The notes below the pieces were generated by a model. That model searched no databases. It had not been told where the DNA came from and worked only from the letters and a program-made list of their open reading frames with translations. A stretch of DNA of 64,000 nt, taken from positions 1,410,041 to 1,474,040 of the forward strand of contig NZ_BAAFZV010000002.1 in NCBI RefSeq assembly GCF_045866565.1, given 5' to 3'. Numbering within the stretch: the first letter of the stretch is position 1; each line of letters opens with the position of its first letter. Shown here piece by piece: positions 50,655 to 58,406 of the stretch. Made by a program: the position numbers and the translations under genes. The DNA comes from Cognatilysobacter claricitrinus (GTDB taxonomy: Bacteria > Pseudomonadota > Gammaproteobacteria > Xanthomonadales > Xanthomonadaceae).

Positions 50655-51845
50655 ATGCGCATCTCCACCTCCGGTCTTTACCAGCAGGGACTCGCCGCGC
50701 TCATGCGCCGGCAGACCGACATCGCCAAGACGCAGCAACAGCTCGCGACCGGCAACAAACTCCTGCGCGCGGCCGACGACCCGGCCGGCGCGGCACAGGC
50801 GCAACGCATCGACTACGCGGTGTCGCAGCTCGACCAGTTCGACAAGAGCGCGGGCCTGTTGCAGAACCGCCTCGAAGCGCAGGAAGACGCGCTCAGCGAC
50901 GCCAACGATTACCTGACGCGCGCGCGCGAACTCACCGTGCAGGCGAACAACGGCACGATGTCGGCCGCCGATCGCGCGACCGTCGCCGCCGAAATCCGCC
51001 ACCTGCGCAGCAGCATGCTGGAAGTCGCCAACCGCACCGACGGCAACGGGCGTTCGCTGTTCGCCGGCCAGCGCGACGGCGTCACCCCGTTCGCCGACAC
51101 CGCGGGCGTGGTCACCTACAACGGCGACGACGGCCAGAACAGCATCGACGTCGCGCCCGACATGGCGCTCGCCGACGCCGATCCGGGCAGCGCCGTGTTC
51201 ATGCGCGCGCTCACCGGCGACGGCACGATCCGCGGCAGCGCGACGTCGTCCAACACCGGCACCGGCGTGCTTGCGGCGACCGGCGTCACCGATCCGTCGG
51301 CCTGGGGCGGCCGTACGCTCACCCTCGAATTCACGTCGCCGACGGCGTATCGCGTGCTCGACGGCGCCACCGTCGTCAGCAGCGGCACGTTCACCGACGG
51401 CGACACGCTGCAGGCCGCGGGCGTGCAGACACGCGTCACCGGAACGCCGGCCACCGGCGACACGTTCACGCTGCAGGCCGCGCCGCGCCAGGACGTGTTC
51501 GCCACGCTCGAGAACCTGGCCGACGCGCTGGAAGCGCCGGCCACTACGCCCGCGCAGAAGGCGCAACTGTCGAACGCGCTCGCCGGTTCACTGTCGGACG
51601 TCACCTCCGCGCAGGAGCACTTCCTCGCCATCCGCGCCACCACCGGCAGCCGGCTGGCCTCGCTGTCGCAGTCGGCCGACGACCGCTCCGGTTCGTCGCT
51701 GTCGCTGAAGCAGACCCTGTCCGGCCTGCGCGACACCGACTACGCCGAGGCCAGCACCCGGCTGAGCCTGCAGATGACCGCCATCGAAGCTGCCCAGAAG
51801 ACCATGCTGCGGGTACAGTCGATGTCCCTGTTCGACAAGCTGTAA
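50655..51845 (+). CDS. flgL: hook-filament junction protein FlgL (HAP3)
   Basis: 396 residues from ATG 50655. The N-terminus MRISTSGLYQQGLAALMRRQ and QQQLATGNKLLRAADDPAGA are flagellin-like; the C-terminus reads DTDYAEASTRLSLQMTAIEA and ends SMSLFDKL. The open frame upstream of 50655 runs across flgJ/flgK in another frame and is not coding. Last gene of the flgF-flgL operon. Confidence 0.95.
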   Translation: MRISTSGLYQQGLAALMRRQTDIAKTQQQLATGNKLLRAADDPAGAAQAQRIDYAVSQLDQFDKSAGLLQNRLEAQEDALSDANDYLTRARELTVQANNGTMSAADRATVAAEIRHLRSSMLEVANRTDGNGRSLFAGQRDGVTPFADTAGVVTYNGDDGQNSIDVAPDMALADADPGSAVFMRALTGDGTIRGSATSSNTGTGVLAATGVTDPSAWGGRTLTLEFTSPTAYRVLDGATVVSSGTFTDGDTLQAAGVQTRVTGTPATGDTFTLQAAPRQDVFATLENLADALEAPATTPAQKAQLSNALAGSLSDVTSAQEHFLAIRATTGSRLASLSQSADDRSGSSLSLKQTLSGLRDTDYAEASTRLSLQMTAIEAAQKTMLRVQSMSLFDKL

Positions 51846-51908
51846 AGTCGGCCTCATGCACATCCCGACCCTGCGGCAACCGTACGCCGCCCCCCGGAAC
51901 GCGCACGC

Positions 51909-52664
51909 ATGAGCGAGCCCCATCCCGTCGCGCACGCGGAAGGCGAGAGCCTGTACGAGAAGTACATGCTCCATCACCCCGCCGACATCCGCGGCTGCCT
52001 GCGCCAGCTCGTCGACAAGCGCTGCGTTCTGCTCGTGCACGCTGCCGGCACCGACAACGCGGTGTCGGCCGTGCTCGCGATCGGCCCGACGTCGATGTGG
52101 ATCGACGTGCCGCGCGATGCCGCGTTGACCGAACAACTGCTCGCCGCCGATCGTCTGCGTTTCGAAAGCTCGATCGATCGCATCACGGTGCGCTTCGCCA
52201 CCGGCGCCGCGCGCACCGGCACGTACGACGGCCTGCCCGCGCTCGAAGTGCCGATCCCCGCGAAGGTGATGCACCTGCAGCGCCGCGAATACGTGCGCCG
52301 CGAACCGCCGGGCACGGTGTCGTGCATCCTGCCCGTGCATGCCGAAGGCGGCGCGCGCCGCACCGTTCGCGCCACCATCGCCGACATCGGCGGCGGCGGC
52401 CTTGCAGTGCTCACCAGTGACGACGCGACGATCGAGATCAACTCCGGCGACATCTATCCCGGCGTGATCCTCGAACTGCCCGAACAGGAACCGATGACGG
52501 TGACGCTGCGCGTGCAGCACGCGGCCCACATCGACCAGCGCGGACGCCGCGTATTGCGCGCCGGTTGCAGCTTCGTCGACCTCACCGTGCAGGACCAGGC
52601 GCGACTGCTGCGCTACGTCATGCAGCTCGATCGCATGCTGACGGCGAAGATGCGCGACGACTGA
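51909..52664 (+). CDS. ycgR: YcgR-type flagellar brake, c-di-GMP receptor
   Basis: 251 residues. N-terminal YcgR/PilZN domain (about 15-120), then a PilZ domain with RREYVRREPP (the RxxxR c-di-GMP arm, near residue 126) and DIGGGGLAVL in place of the usual (D/N)xSxxG. Binding residues are mostly kept, with Ser replaced by Gly. When loaded with c-di-GMP such proteins slow the motor. It sits between flgL and fliC and ends at a terminator. Confidence 0.9.
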   Translation: MSEPHPVAHAEGESLYEKYMLHHPADIRGCLRQLVDKRCVLLVHAAGTDNAVSAVLAIGPTSMWIDVPRDAALTEQLLAADRLRFESSIDRITVRFATGAARTGTYDGLPALEVPIPAKVMHLQRREYVRREPPGTVSCILPVHAEGGARRTVRATIADIGGGGLAVLTSDDATIEINSGDIYPGVILELPEQEPMTVTLRVQHAAHIDQRGRRVLRAGCSFVDLTVQDQARLLRYVMQLDRMLTAKMRDD

Positions 52665-52696
52665 CGCGAGACGTTGCGCATCGACATGCAATGACG

Positions 52697-52727
52697 AACG
52701 CGACGCGCAGGCGTCGCGTTTTTCTTT
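52697..52727 (+). terminator. intrinsic terminator after the flagellar brake gene
   Basis: AACGCGACG, 6-base loop, CGTCGCGTT, then TTTCTTT. Confidence 0.85.
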
Positions 52728-52732
52728 GATGA

Positions 52733-52849
52733 GTCGCGAAGCGCCTGCATGACCGCAAGGATCAACACGGATATCGACACGCACATCGATCTGCGTGGAT
52801 ATGCACATGGCTGTCGATGCAGGCATCCGGTCCGCATCGGCTTCGCGAC
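52733..52849. other. nested inverted repeat, candidate structured RNA
   Basis: GTCGCGAAGC (52733-52742) pairs with GCTTCGCGAC (52840-52849), and just inside CCTGCAT (52744-52750) pairs with ATGCAGG (52817-52823). Between them GGATAT...CACATCGAT-like units repeat. It lies after the brake-gene terminator and before the fliC promoters, with no ORF. Confidence 0.4.
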
Positions 52850-52920
52850 GCGCACTACATGAGCGACCCACGTTGCGAATGGCGATAAAACGCGTAAACA
52901 GCCCAAAAACCCGGGAAAAC

Positions 52921-52947
52921 TCAAGTTTTCGGCGTTCGCACCGATAA
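52921..52947 (+). promoter_or_regulatory. sigma-28 promoter box 1 upstream of fliC
   Basis: TCAAGTTT, 11-base spacer, ACCGATAA, the best match to the FliA consensus in this region. It would give a leader of about 265 bases. Confidence 0.75.
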
Positions 52948-52999
52948 CGTAGCCCCTTCACGCACCGCGATGAACGCTGTCGCGTTCACACACCGCCGC

Positions 53000-53026
53000 T
53001 CAAGTTTTGCGCATCGCCGCCGAACG
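53000..53026 (+). promoter_or_regulatory. sigma-28-like box 2 upstream of fliC
   Basis: TCAAGTTT, 11-base spacer, GCCGAACG. Perfect -35 half, weaker -10. Confidence 0.5.
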
Positions 53027-53093
53027 CGCATGCACATCCGGCGCGACACGCATCACAAGTCGAGCAAAAACGTCTTGACGCGTCGAAGCGGCC

Positions 53094-53120
53094 TAAAGGC
53101 CCACGCGGCGATGCCGTTAC
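53094..53120 (+). promoter_or_regulatory. sigma-28-like box 3 upstream of fliC
   Basis: TAAAGGCC, 11-base spacer, GCCGTTAC. The -10 half equals that of flgM. It is the closest of the three to fliC (leader about 90 bases). Confidence 0.55.
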
Positions 53121-53216
53121 TCACCACAGCAGCGGCGAAGGCAATCCCGCCAAACCCTGCAGAAACCGGCCAGAGAGGCTTTCGCCGCCCGCCGGATCCT
53201 CATCAGGAGAACAGCA

Positions 53217-54362
53217 ATGTCCGCCATTAACACCAACGTGATGTCGCTCAACGCGCAGCGCAATCTGGCGACCAGCGGTGCCAGCCTCGCCACGAGCATC
53301 CAGCGCCTGTCGTCGGGTCTCCGCATCAACAGCGCGAAGGACGACGCCGCCGGCCTCTCGATCTCCGAGCGCATGACCTCGCAGATCCGCGGCCTCGACC
53401 AGGCTGCCCGCAACGCCAACGACGGCGTGTCGCTCGCCCAGACGGCCGAAGGCGCCCTCGGCGAAGTCGGCAACAACCTGCAGCGTATCCGCGAGCTGGC
53501 CGTGCAGGCCTCGAACGGCACCAACTCGCAGTCGGACCGTGACGCGCTGAACGCCGAAGTCACGCAGCTGCAGTCGGAAATCCAGCGCGTTTCGCAGACC
53601 ACCAAGTTCAACGGCGTGAGCCTGCTGGACGGTTCGTTCGCCGGCGTCGCCTTCCAGGTCGGCGCGAACTCGGGCGAGACGATCACCGTCGCCTCGATCG
53701 CCAACGTCCAGACGTCGGCCCTCGGCGGCGCGGTCACCCGCTACACGGGTTCCGTCGCGGCTTCGTCGGTCTCCGGCTTCGCCACGGCGATCGCCGCCGG
53801 CGGCGTGACGATCAACGGTACCGACATCGGCGCGATCGGCGCCGCCGGTAGCGCGCAGGAGCGCGTCGGCCAGCTCGCCGAAGCGATCAACCGCGTGTCC
53901 TCGCAGACGGGCGTCGGCGCTTCGTACGACCAGGCTTCGGGTCAGCTGACGCTGTCGTCGGCCGCCGCGATCACCGTCGCGGGTACGACCAACAGCGCCA
54001 CGGTTGCCGGCTTCGCCAACGCGTTCTCGGCGACGTCCAGCACCACCACCGGCATCGGCAACGTCAACGTGTCGTCCTTCGCCGGCGCGCAGATGGCGAT
54101 CGACGTCGCCGACGCGGCGCTCAAGTCGGTCAACACCTCGCGTGCAAACCTCGGTGCGTTGCAGAACCGCTTCACCTCGGTCGTCTCGAACCTCACCACG
54201 ACCTCCGAGAACCTGACCGCTTCGCGCAGCCGCATCCGCGACGCCGACTACGCCAAGGAAACTGCCGAGCTGTCGCGCACGCAGATCCTGCAGCAGGCCG
54301 GCACCGCGATGCTCGCGCAGGCCAACCAGGCGACCCAGGGCGTCCTCAGCCTCCTGCGCTGA
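53217..54362 (+). CDS. fliC: flagellin
   Basis: 381 residues. The D0/D1 N-terminus has INTNVMSLNAQRNLATSGAS, QRLSSGLRINSAKDDAAGLS (flg22-equivalent region) and NLQRIRELAVQASNGTN (the TLR5-contact region, kept). A short variable centre rich in Ser/Thr/Ala/Gly is followed by the C-terminal D0/D1: FTSVVSNLTTTSENLTASRS and ILQQAGTAMLAQANQATQGV, ending LSLLR. The ribosome site is AGGAGAACAGC. Filament subunit, driven by sigma-28. Confidence 0.97.
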   Translation: MSAINTNVMSLNAQRNLATSGASLATSIQRLSSGLRINSAKDDAAGLSISERMTSQIRGLDQAARNANDGVSLAQTAEGALGEVGNNLQRIRELAVQASNGTNSQSDRDALNAEVTQLQSEIQRVSQTTKFNGVSLLDGSFAGVAFQVGANSGETITVASIANVQTSALGGAVTRYTGSVAASSVSGFATAIAAGGVTINGTDIGAIGAAGSAQERVGQLAEAINRVSSQTGVGASYDQASGQLTLSSAAAITVAGTTNSATVAGFANAFSATSSTTTGIGNVNVSSFAGAQMAIDVADAALKSVNTSRANLGALQNRFTSVVSNLTTTSENLTASRSRIRDADYAKETAELSRTQILQQAGTAMLAQANQATQGVLSLLR

Positions 54363-54383
54363 TCGATCCCTCGCCGCAAACGG

Positions 54384-54413
54384 AGCCCGGGACGCATTTC
54401 GCGTCCCGGGTTT
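54384..54413 (+). terminator. intrinsic terminator after fliC
   Basis: CCCGGGACGC, loop ATTTC, GCGTCCCGGG, then TTT. Confidence 0.82.
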
Positions 54414-54430
54414 CGCATATGTGAGTCGCC

Positions 54431-54742
54431 ATGTCCGACATCGCATCCGTCAAATCCGCTTTGCCTCCCGCCTCGACGCACGCCGCCGGGGTTTCGTCGT
54501 CGCACGCACCGGCAGCACCGTCCGCGCCGCGCACGCCCGCCGCGTTGCAGAAGCAACTCGACGAACTGATCGCCGACAGCGACACCTCGTTGCGCTTCCG
54601 CGTCGACAACGCATCACACCGGATCGTCGTTTCCGTGCTCGATCACGAAGGCGCCGTCATCCTGCAGATTCCCGACGAGGCCGCGCTCGCCATCGCACGC
54701 CGCCTTGCGATCACAGGCTCGCTGCTCGACGCCCGCGCCTGA
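54431..54742 (+). CDS. flaG: FlaG-family protein
   Basis: 103 residues. A disordered Ala/Pro/Ser N-terminus and the FlaG core LRFRVDNASHRIVVSVLDHE followed by ILQIPDEAALAIARRL. FlaG proteins lie between fliC and fliD in polar flagellates and affect filament length; the mechanism is unclear. Confidence 0.9.
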   Translation: MSDIASVKSALPPASTHAAGVSSSHAPAAPSAPRTPAALQKQLDELIADSDTSLRFRVDNASHRIVVSVLDHEGAVILQIPDEAALAIARRLAITGSLLDARA

Positions 54743-54756
54743 ACGCCTACAGCCGC

Positions 54757-54783
54757 TAAAGCGCGCCCGTCCACCGCCGTTAA
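54757..54783 (+). promoter_or_regulatory. sigma-28 promoter of fliD-fliS
   Basis: TAAAGCGC, 11-base spacer, GCCGTTAA, 42 bases before fliD. Confidence 0.85.
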
Positions 54784-54825
54784 CGACTCCGGGAAAGCGC
54801 CGCACCGCGGCGATCCGGAGGTTGC

Positions 54826-56154
54826 ATGGCCAGCATCACCAGCGGCGGATCGATCGACGTCACCACACTCGTCAGCCAGCTGATCGCCGCCGAGCGCGCG
54901 CCGACCGACAAGCGCTTCGACACGATCCAGACGACCGCGCAGACGCAGCTCTCGGCTTTCGGCCAGATCAGCAGCGCGATGTCGAGCCTGCAGAGCACGA
55001 TCAAGCGCTACGACGGCGACGGCGCCCTGCCCGGCCGCAAGGCCACGGTCGCGACCGACGCGGGCTACACCGCGAGCGCGACGTCGTCCGCCAAGCTCGG
55101 CAACTATTCGATCAGCGTCGAACGCCTCGCCACCGCGCACAAGCTGCAGAGCGCGCCCGTCGATGCCGCCACGCAGGTCGGTTACGGCCGCTTGAGCGTG
55201 CAGGTCGGCACCGGCACGGCGGTCGACATCGACATCGCCGAGAACAGCGGCACGTTGGCGAACATTCGCGACGCGATCAACGCCAAGGTTGCCGACAAGG
55301 GCGTCACCGCCAGCATCGTGCATGGCGACGCCGGCGACGTGCTCACCATCGCCGCGACCAAGACCGGCAGCGCCGGGCAGCTCACCATCACCACCAGCGG
55401 CGGCGACGGCGGCCTCGGCGTGCTCGCCACCACCGGCGGCACGCTGACGCAGATGTCGCCCGCGCAGGACGCGCAGGTAAAAATCGACGGCGTGGTGCGC
55501 ACGTCGAGTTCGAACACGATTTCCGACGGCCTCGACGGCGTGTCGATCACGCTCACCAAAGCCGCGCCGAATACGCCGTATTCGCTCGACGTCACCACCG
55601 ATGCGAGTTCGCTCAAGGCATCGATGCTGGTGTTCGTGAGCTCGTACAACACCGCGCTCGGCCAGATGCGTTCGCTGAGCCAGGCGGGTTCCAGCTCGCA
55701 GAGCGCGGGCGCGCTGGTCGGCGACGCGACGCCGCGCTCGATCATGCAGAACATGCGGTCGCTGATCTCCGGCTCGTATGGCGACCTGTCCAAGCTCGGC
55801 TTCAAGACCGCCGTCGACGGCTCGCTCACGCTCGATGGCGCGAAGTTCGACGCGGCGATCACCGCGGACCCGGCCGCTGTCAGCAAGTTGTTCGGCCCGA
55901 GCGCGACGCTGGGCAAGCAGTTGCGCGGTTCGATGGATTCGTGGGTCGGCGCCGGCAGCGTTTTGAGCAGCCGTACCGATAGTCTCAATAAAAAGCTCAA
56001 GGATCTGCAGAAGCAGCGCGATAACTACCAGGTACACATCGATCAGCTGACCACGCAGTACCGCACGCAGTTCACCGCGCTCGATTCCCTCGTGACCCAG
56101 CTGCAATCGACGAGCAGTTACCTGACGCAGCAGCTTGCTTCGCTGCCCTCCTGA
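54826..56154 (+). CDS. fliD: filament cap protein FliD (HAP2)
   Basis: 442 residues. GGSIDVTTLVSQLIAAERAP is the FliD N-terminus; the core has NYSISVERLATAHKLQS and ISDGLDGVSITLTKAAPNTP, and the C-terminal coiled coil has DSLNKKLKDLQKQRDNYQVH with STSSYLTQQL near the end. It caps the filament and folds exported flagellin. The ribosome site is CGGAGG. Confidence 0.95.
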   Translation: MASITSGGSIDVTTLVSQLIAAERAPTDKRFDTIQTTAQTQLSAFGQISSAMSSLQSTIKRYDGDGALPGRKATVATDAGYTASATSSAKLGNYSISVERLATAHKLQSAPVDAATQVGYGRLSVQVGTGTAVDIDIAENSGTLANIRDAINAKVADKGVTASIVHGDAGDVLTIAATKTGSAGQLTITTSGGDGGLGVLATTGGTLTQMSPAQDAQVKIDGVVRTSSSNTISDGLDGVSITLTKAAPNTPYSLDVTTDASSLKASMLVFVSSYNTALGQMRSLSQAGSSSQSAGALVGDATPRSIMQNMRSLISGSYGDLSKLGFKTAVDGSLTLDGAKFDAAITADPAAVSKLFGPSATLGKQLRGSMDSWVGAGSVLSSRTDSLNKKLKDLQKQRDNYQVHIDQLTTQYRTQFTALDSLVTQLQSTSSYLTQQLASLPS

Positions 56155-56174
56155 TCGAAATACCGAGCATCGCC

Positions 56175-56594
56175 ATGAGCCATCACGCCCTCGCCAGCCA
56201 GTACCGACAGACCGCGGTGTCCAGCGCCGTGCTCGAGGCCGATCCGCATCGCCTCGTCGCGCTGATGTTCGCCGGCCTGCGCGAGCGCCTGCAGCTCGCC
56301 GCGGCATGCATCGACGCGGGCAACGTCGCCCGCAAGGGGCAGGCGATCAGCGAGGCGTCGACCATCGTCGGCCACCTCGCCGGTTCGCTGAACATGGACG
56401 CGGGTGGCGAGATCGCGCAGAACCTGCTCGCGCTCTACGACTACGTGCAGCGTCGCCTGCTGGAAGCGAACGTCGCCAACGACACCGCCACGCTGCGCGA
56501 ATGCGATGGCCTGATCGCCGACATCGAATCGGCATGGACGGCGATCGCCCCCGGCGCCGCCACGGCACGCGCTGCGATCGGAGCTGGCGCATGA
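56175..56594 (+). CDS. fliS: flagellin export chaperone FliS
   Basis: 139 residues. LASQYRQTAVSSAVLEADPH and LVALMFAGLRERLQLAAACI, then QAISEASTIVGHLAGSLNMD and NLLALYDYVQRRLLEANVAN are the FliS four-helix-bundle signatures. Binds the flagellin C-terminus until export. Its stop overlaps the next start by four bases. Confidence 0.95.
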   Translation: MSHHALASQYRQTAVSSAVLEADPHRLVALMFAGLRERLQLAAACIDAGNVARKGQAISEASTIVGHLAGSLNMDAGGEIAQNLLALYDYVQRRLLEANVANDTATLRECDGLIADIESAWTAIAPGAATARAAIGAGA

Positions 56595-56875
56595 CGCCTG
56601 CATTGCCGACCGACGCGATCCGCACCTGCATCGCCAACAACGATTTCGACGGCGCGCATGCATTGCTCGTCGAGCATGAGAACGCGCTGCGCGCGACGTT
56701 CGATACGGGCACCGACGCCGAAAAGAGCTGTCGCGAATCGTGGCTGCAGCTGCTCGCCGCACAGCGCGGCCTGATCGACGAACTGCGCGCGGCACGCGAC
56801 GACGCCGCGCGTTCGCTCGAGCGCCTCGGCCGCGACAGCCGCGCGGTCAAGGCCTACCTGCAGGACGCGGGGTGA
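56591..56875 (+). CDS. FliT-like small helical protein
   Basis: 94 residues, predicted all-helical (DFDGAHALLVEHENALRATF, AQRGLIDELRAARDDAARSL). Position directly after fliS and coupling on both sides (ATGA with fliS, GTGA with the next gene) are those of FliT, the FliD chaperone, but sequence similarity is too weak to be sure. Confidence 0.7.
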   Translation: MTPALPTDAIRTCIANNDFDGAHALLVEHENALRATFDTGTDAEKSCRESWLQLLAAQRGLIDELRAARDDAARSLERLGRDSRAVKAYLQDAG

Positions 56876-57438
56876 GCGTCGAGGCCGCGCGCGACTCGCT
56901 GTTCGGCGATGCCATCGCCAGCGAGGACGCACGGCCGCTCGCGCTGCTGCCACCGCTTCCCGAGACGCGACAGCGCGCCGCGCTCGCCCGCGGCGAAGCG
57001 CTGATGCGCGCGCTCGCGATGGTCGACGACGCGCGCCCGGACGAAACCGACGAGCCTGGCGCGGATCCCGCGATCCGCCGGCTTGAAGCGAAGGTGGACC
57101 TGCTCGTCGGCCTCGTCGGCGCATTGATGCAACGCGACCAGCCGGCCGACCCGGTGCGTGCGCTCGACTGGTCCGCACGTGGCGCCGCCGTCGCGCTGGA
57201 CGCCGACGCTGCCCTGCCCACGGTCGGCGAGGCGCTCGTACTGCGCCTGCAGCCTTCCGACACGCTGCCCGAGGCGCTGCTGCTGCCGGCGCACGTGCTG
57301 GCGATCGAGGCGGTCGACGGCGGGAATCGCGCCTGGCTGCGCTTCGACCCGCTGCCCGCGGGCCTCGAGGCGCTGCTGGAACGGCACCTGTTCCGCCTGC
57401 ATCGCCGGGCCGTTGCCGAGCGCCGGCGCCAACGCTGA
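56872..57438 (+). CDS. PilZ-like beta-barrel protein of the fliST operon (tentative)
   Basis: 188 residues from GTG 56872. An N-terminal helical half (about 1-100: ETRQRAALARGEALMRALAM, RRLEAKVDLLVGLVGALMQR) precedes a strand-rich half (about 115-170: GEALVLRLQPSDTLPEALLL, HVLAIEAVDGGNRAWLRFDP) and an Arg-rich tail. The strand pattern suggests a divergent PilZ barrel without the RxxxR motif. The GTGA overlap places it in the fliD-fliS unit. Confidence 0.6.
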   Translation: MSVEAARDSLFGDAIASEDARPLALLPPLPETRQRAALARGEALMRALAMVDDARPDETDEPGADPAIRRLEAKVDLLVGLVGALMQRDQPADPVRALDWSARGAAVALDADAALPTVGEALVLRLQPSDTLPEALLLPAHVLAIEAVDGGNRAWLRFDPLPAGLEALLERHLFRLHRRAVAERRRQR

Positions 57439-57507
57439 CCGCGATCGTGTTGGCGGCTCCACGCCCGCTCGGCTAAGGTGCGGGCGACTTTCCTCGACAC
57501 GAGCCGC

Positions 57508-58164
57508 GTGCGCGTCCTGATCTGCGACGACCACACCCTGATCCGCGCCGGCCTTCGCCGGCTCGTCGAATCGTTCGACGGGATCGAGGTGGTCGGCGAG
57601 GCCGCGAGCGGCGACGAAGCCGTCATCCGTGTCCGCGAGCTTCATCCGCACGTCGTGCTGCTCGACCTGTCCATGCCCGGCCGCAACGGCTTCGACACGC
57701 TCGAAGAGCTGCGTCGCGTCGCGCCCGACACCGCGGTGGTCATCATGTCGATGCATGACGACGGCGCGCACGTACGCGAAGCACTCGCCCGGGGCGCGAG
57801 CGGATTCGTCGTCAAGGAAGCCGCGCCCGCGGAACTCGACATCGCGCTGCGCGCCGCGTTCGCCGGCCAGGTGTTCCTCAGCCCGCAGGTGTCGTCGGCG
57901 ATGCTGGGCGATGCGGCGACGCGCGCACGCAAGGGCGCCGACCCGTCGACGCTGCCACCGCGCCAGCGCGAGATCCTCGCCGCACTCGGCGCAGGCCGCA
58001 CCACCAAGCAGATCGCCGCGGACCTCGGTATTTCGATCAAGACCGTCGAGACCCATCGCGCGCGGCTGATGGAAGCGCTGGGCTGCCGCAACGCGGTCGA
58101 ACTCGTGCGCACCGCCGTGCAGTGGAGCGCGCGCGTGCCGTCGAAGGACGCCGTACCGCGCTGA
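57508..58164 (+). CDS. NarL/FixJ-type response regulator
   Basis: 218 residues from GTG 57508 (MRVLICDDH); GTG 57478 would add ten residues. Receiver (ICDDHTLI, phospho-Asp in VLLDLSMPGRNG, Thr/Ser replaced by MSMHDDG, Lys in VVKEA) and LuxR HTH (LPPRQREILAALGAGRTTKQ, ISIKTVETHRARLMEAL). It lies before rpoN. No kinase is adjacent. Confidence 0.9.
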   Translation: MRVLICDDHTLIRAGLRRLVESFDGIEVVGEAASGDEAVIRVRELHPHVVLLDLSMPGRNGFDTLEELRRVAPDTAVVIMSMHDDGAHVREALARGASGFVVKEAAPAELDIALRAAFAGQVFLSPQVSSAMLGDAATRARKGADPSTLPPRQREILAALGAGRTTKQIAADLGISIKTVETHRARLMEALGCRNAVELVRTAVQWSARVPSKDAVPR

Positions 58165-58334
58165 GCGGCCTCGACCGTTCGTCGGGTATCGATTCATCTT
58201 CCCGACCGGACCGGCCGCGCAATTTCGGACCGCGCCACAGTTCGCGCCGGAATGTCGACGCCGTTGTCGGGGTTTCCCCGACCGCCCCTACTTCACCCGT
58301 GGCCCTCGCGTCGGGATCGCCCCTATGCGGCGTC

Positions 58335-58350
58335 TGGCACGGCTCCTGCA
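58335..58350 (+). promoter_or_regulatory. candidate sigma-54 promoter of rpoN
   Basis: TGGCACG-GCTC-CTGCA with GG-N10-GC (58336-58337, 58348-58349), about 57 bases before the rpoN ATG. The T of TTGC is C, otherwise it fits. Confidence 0.6.
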
Positions 58351-58406
58351 CGATGCGCTGCAGGATTCATGCCGTACTAACGAAAACGACCGGAGGGGAG
58401 GCTCGC

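Noticed and set aside
52970..53230. 86-residue open frame across the fliC leader
   Set aside because: Arg/His-rich, overlaps two sigma-28 boxes and the fliC start; no ribosome site.
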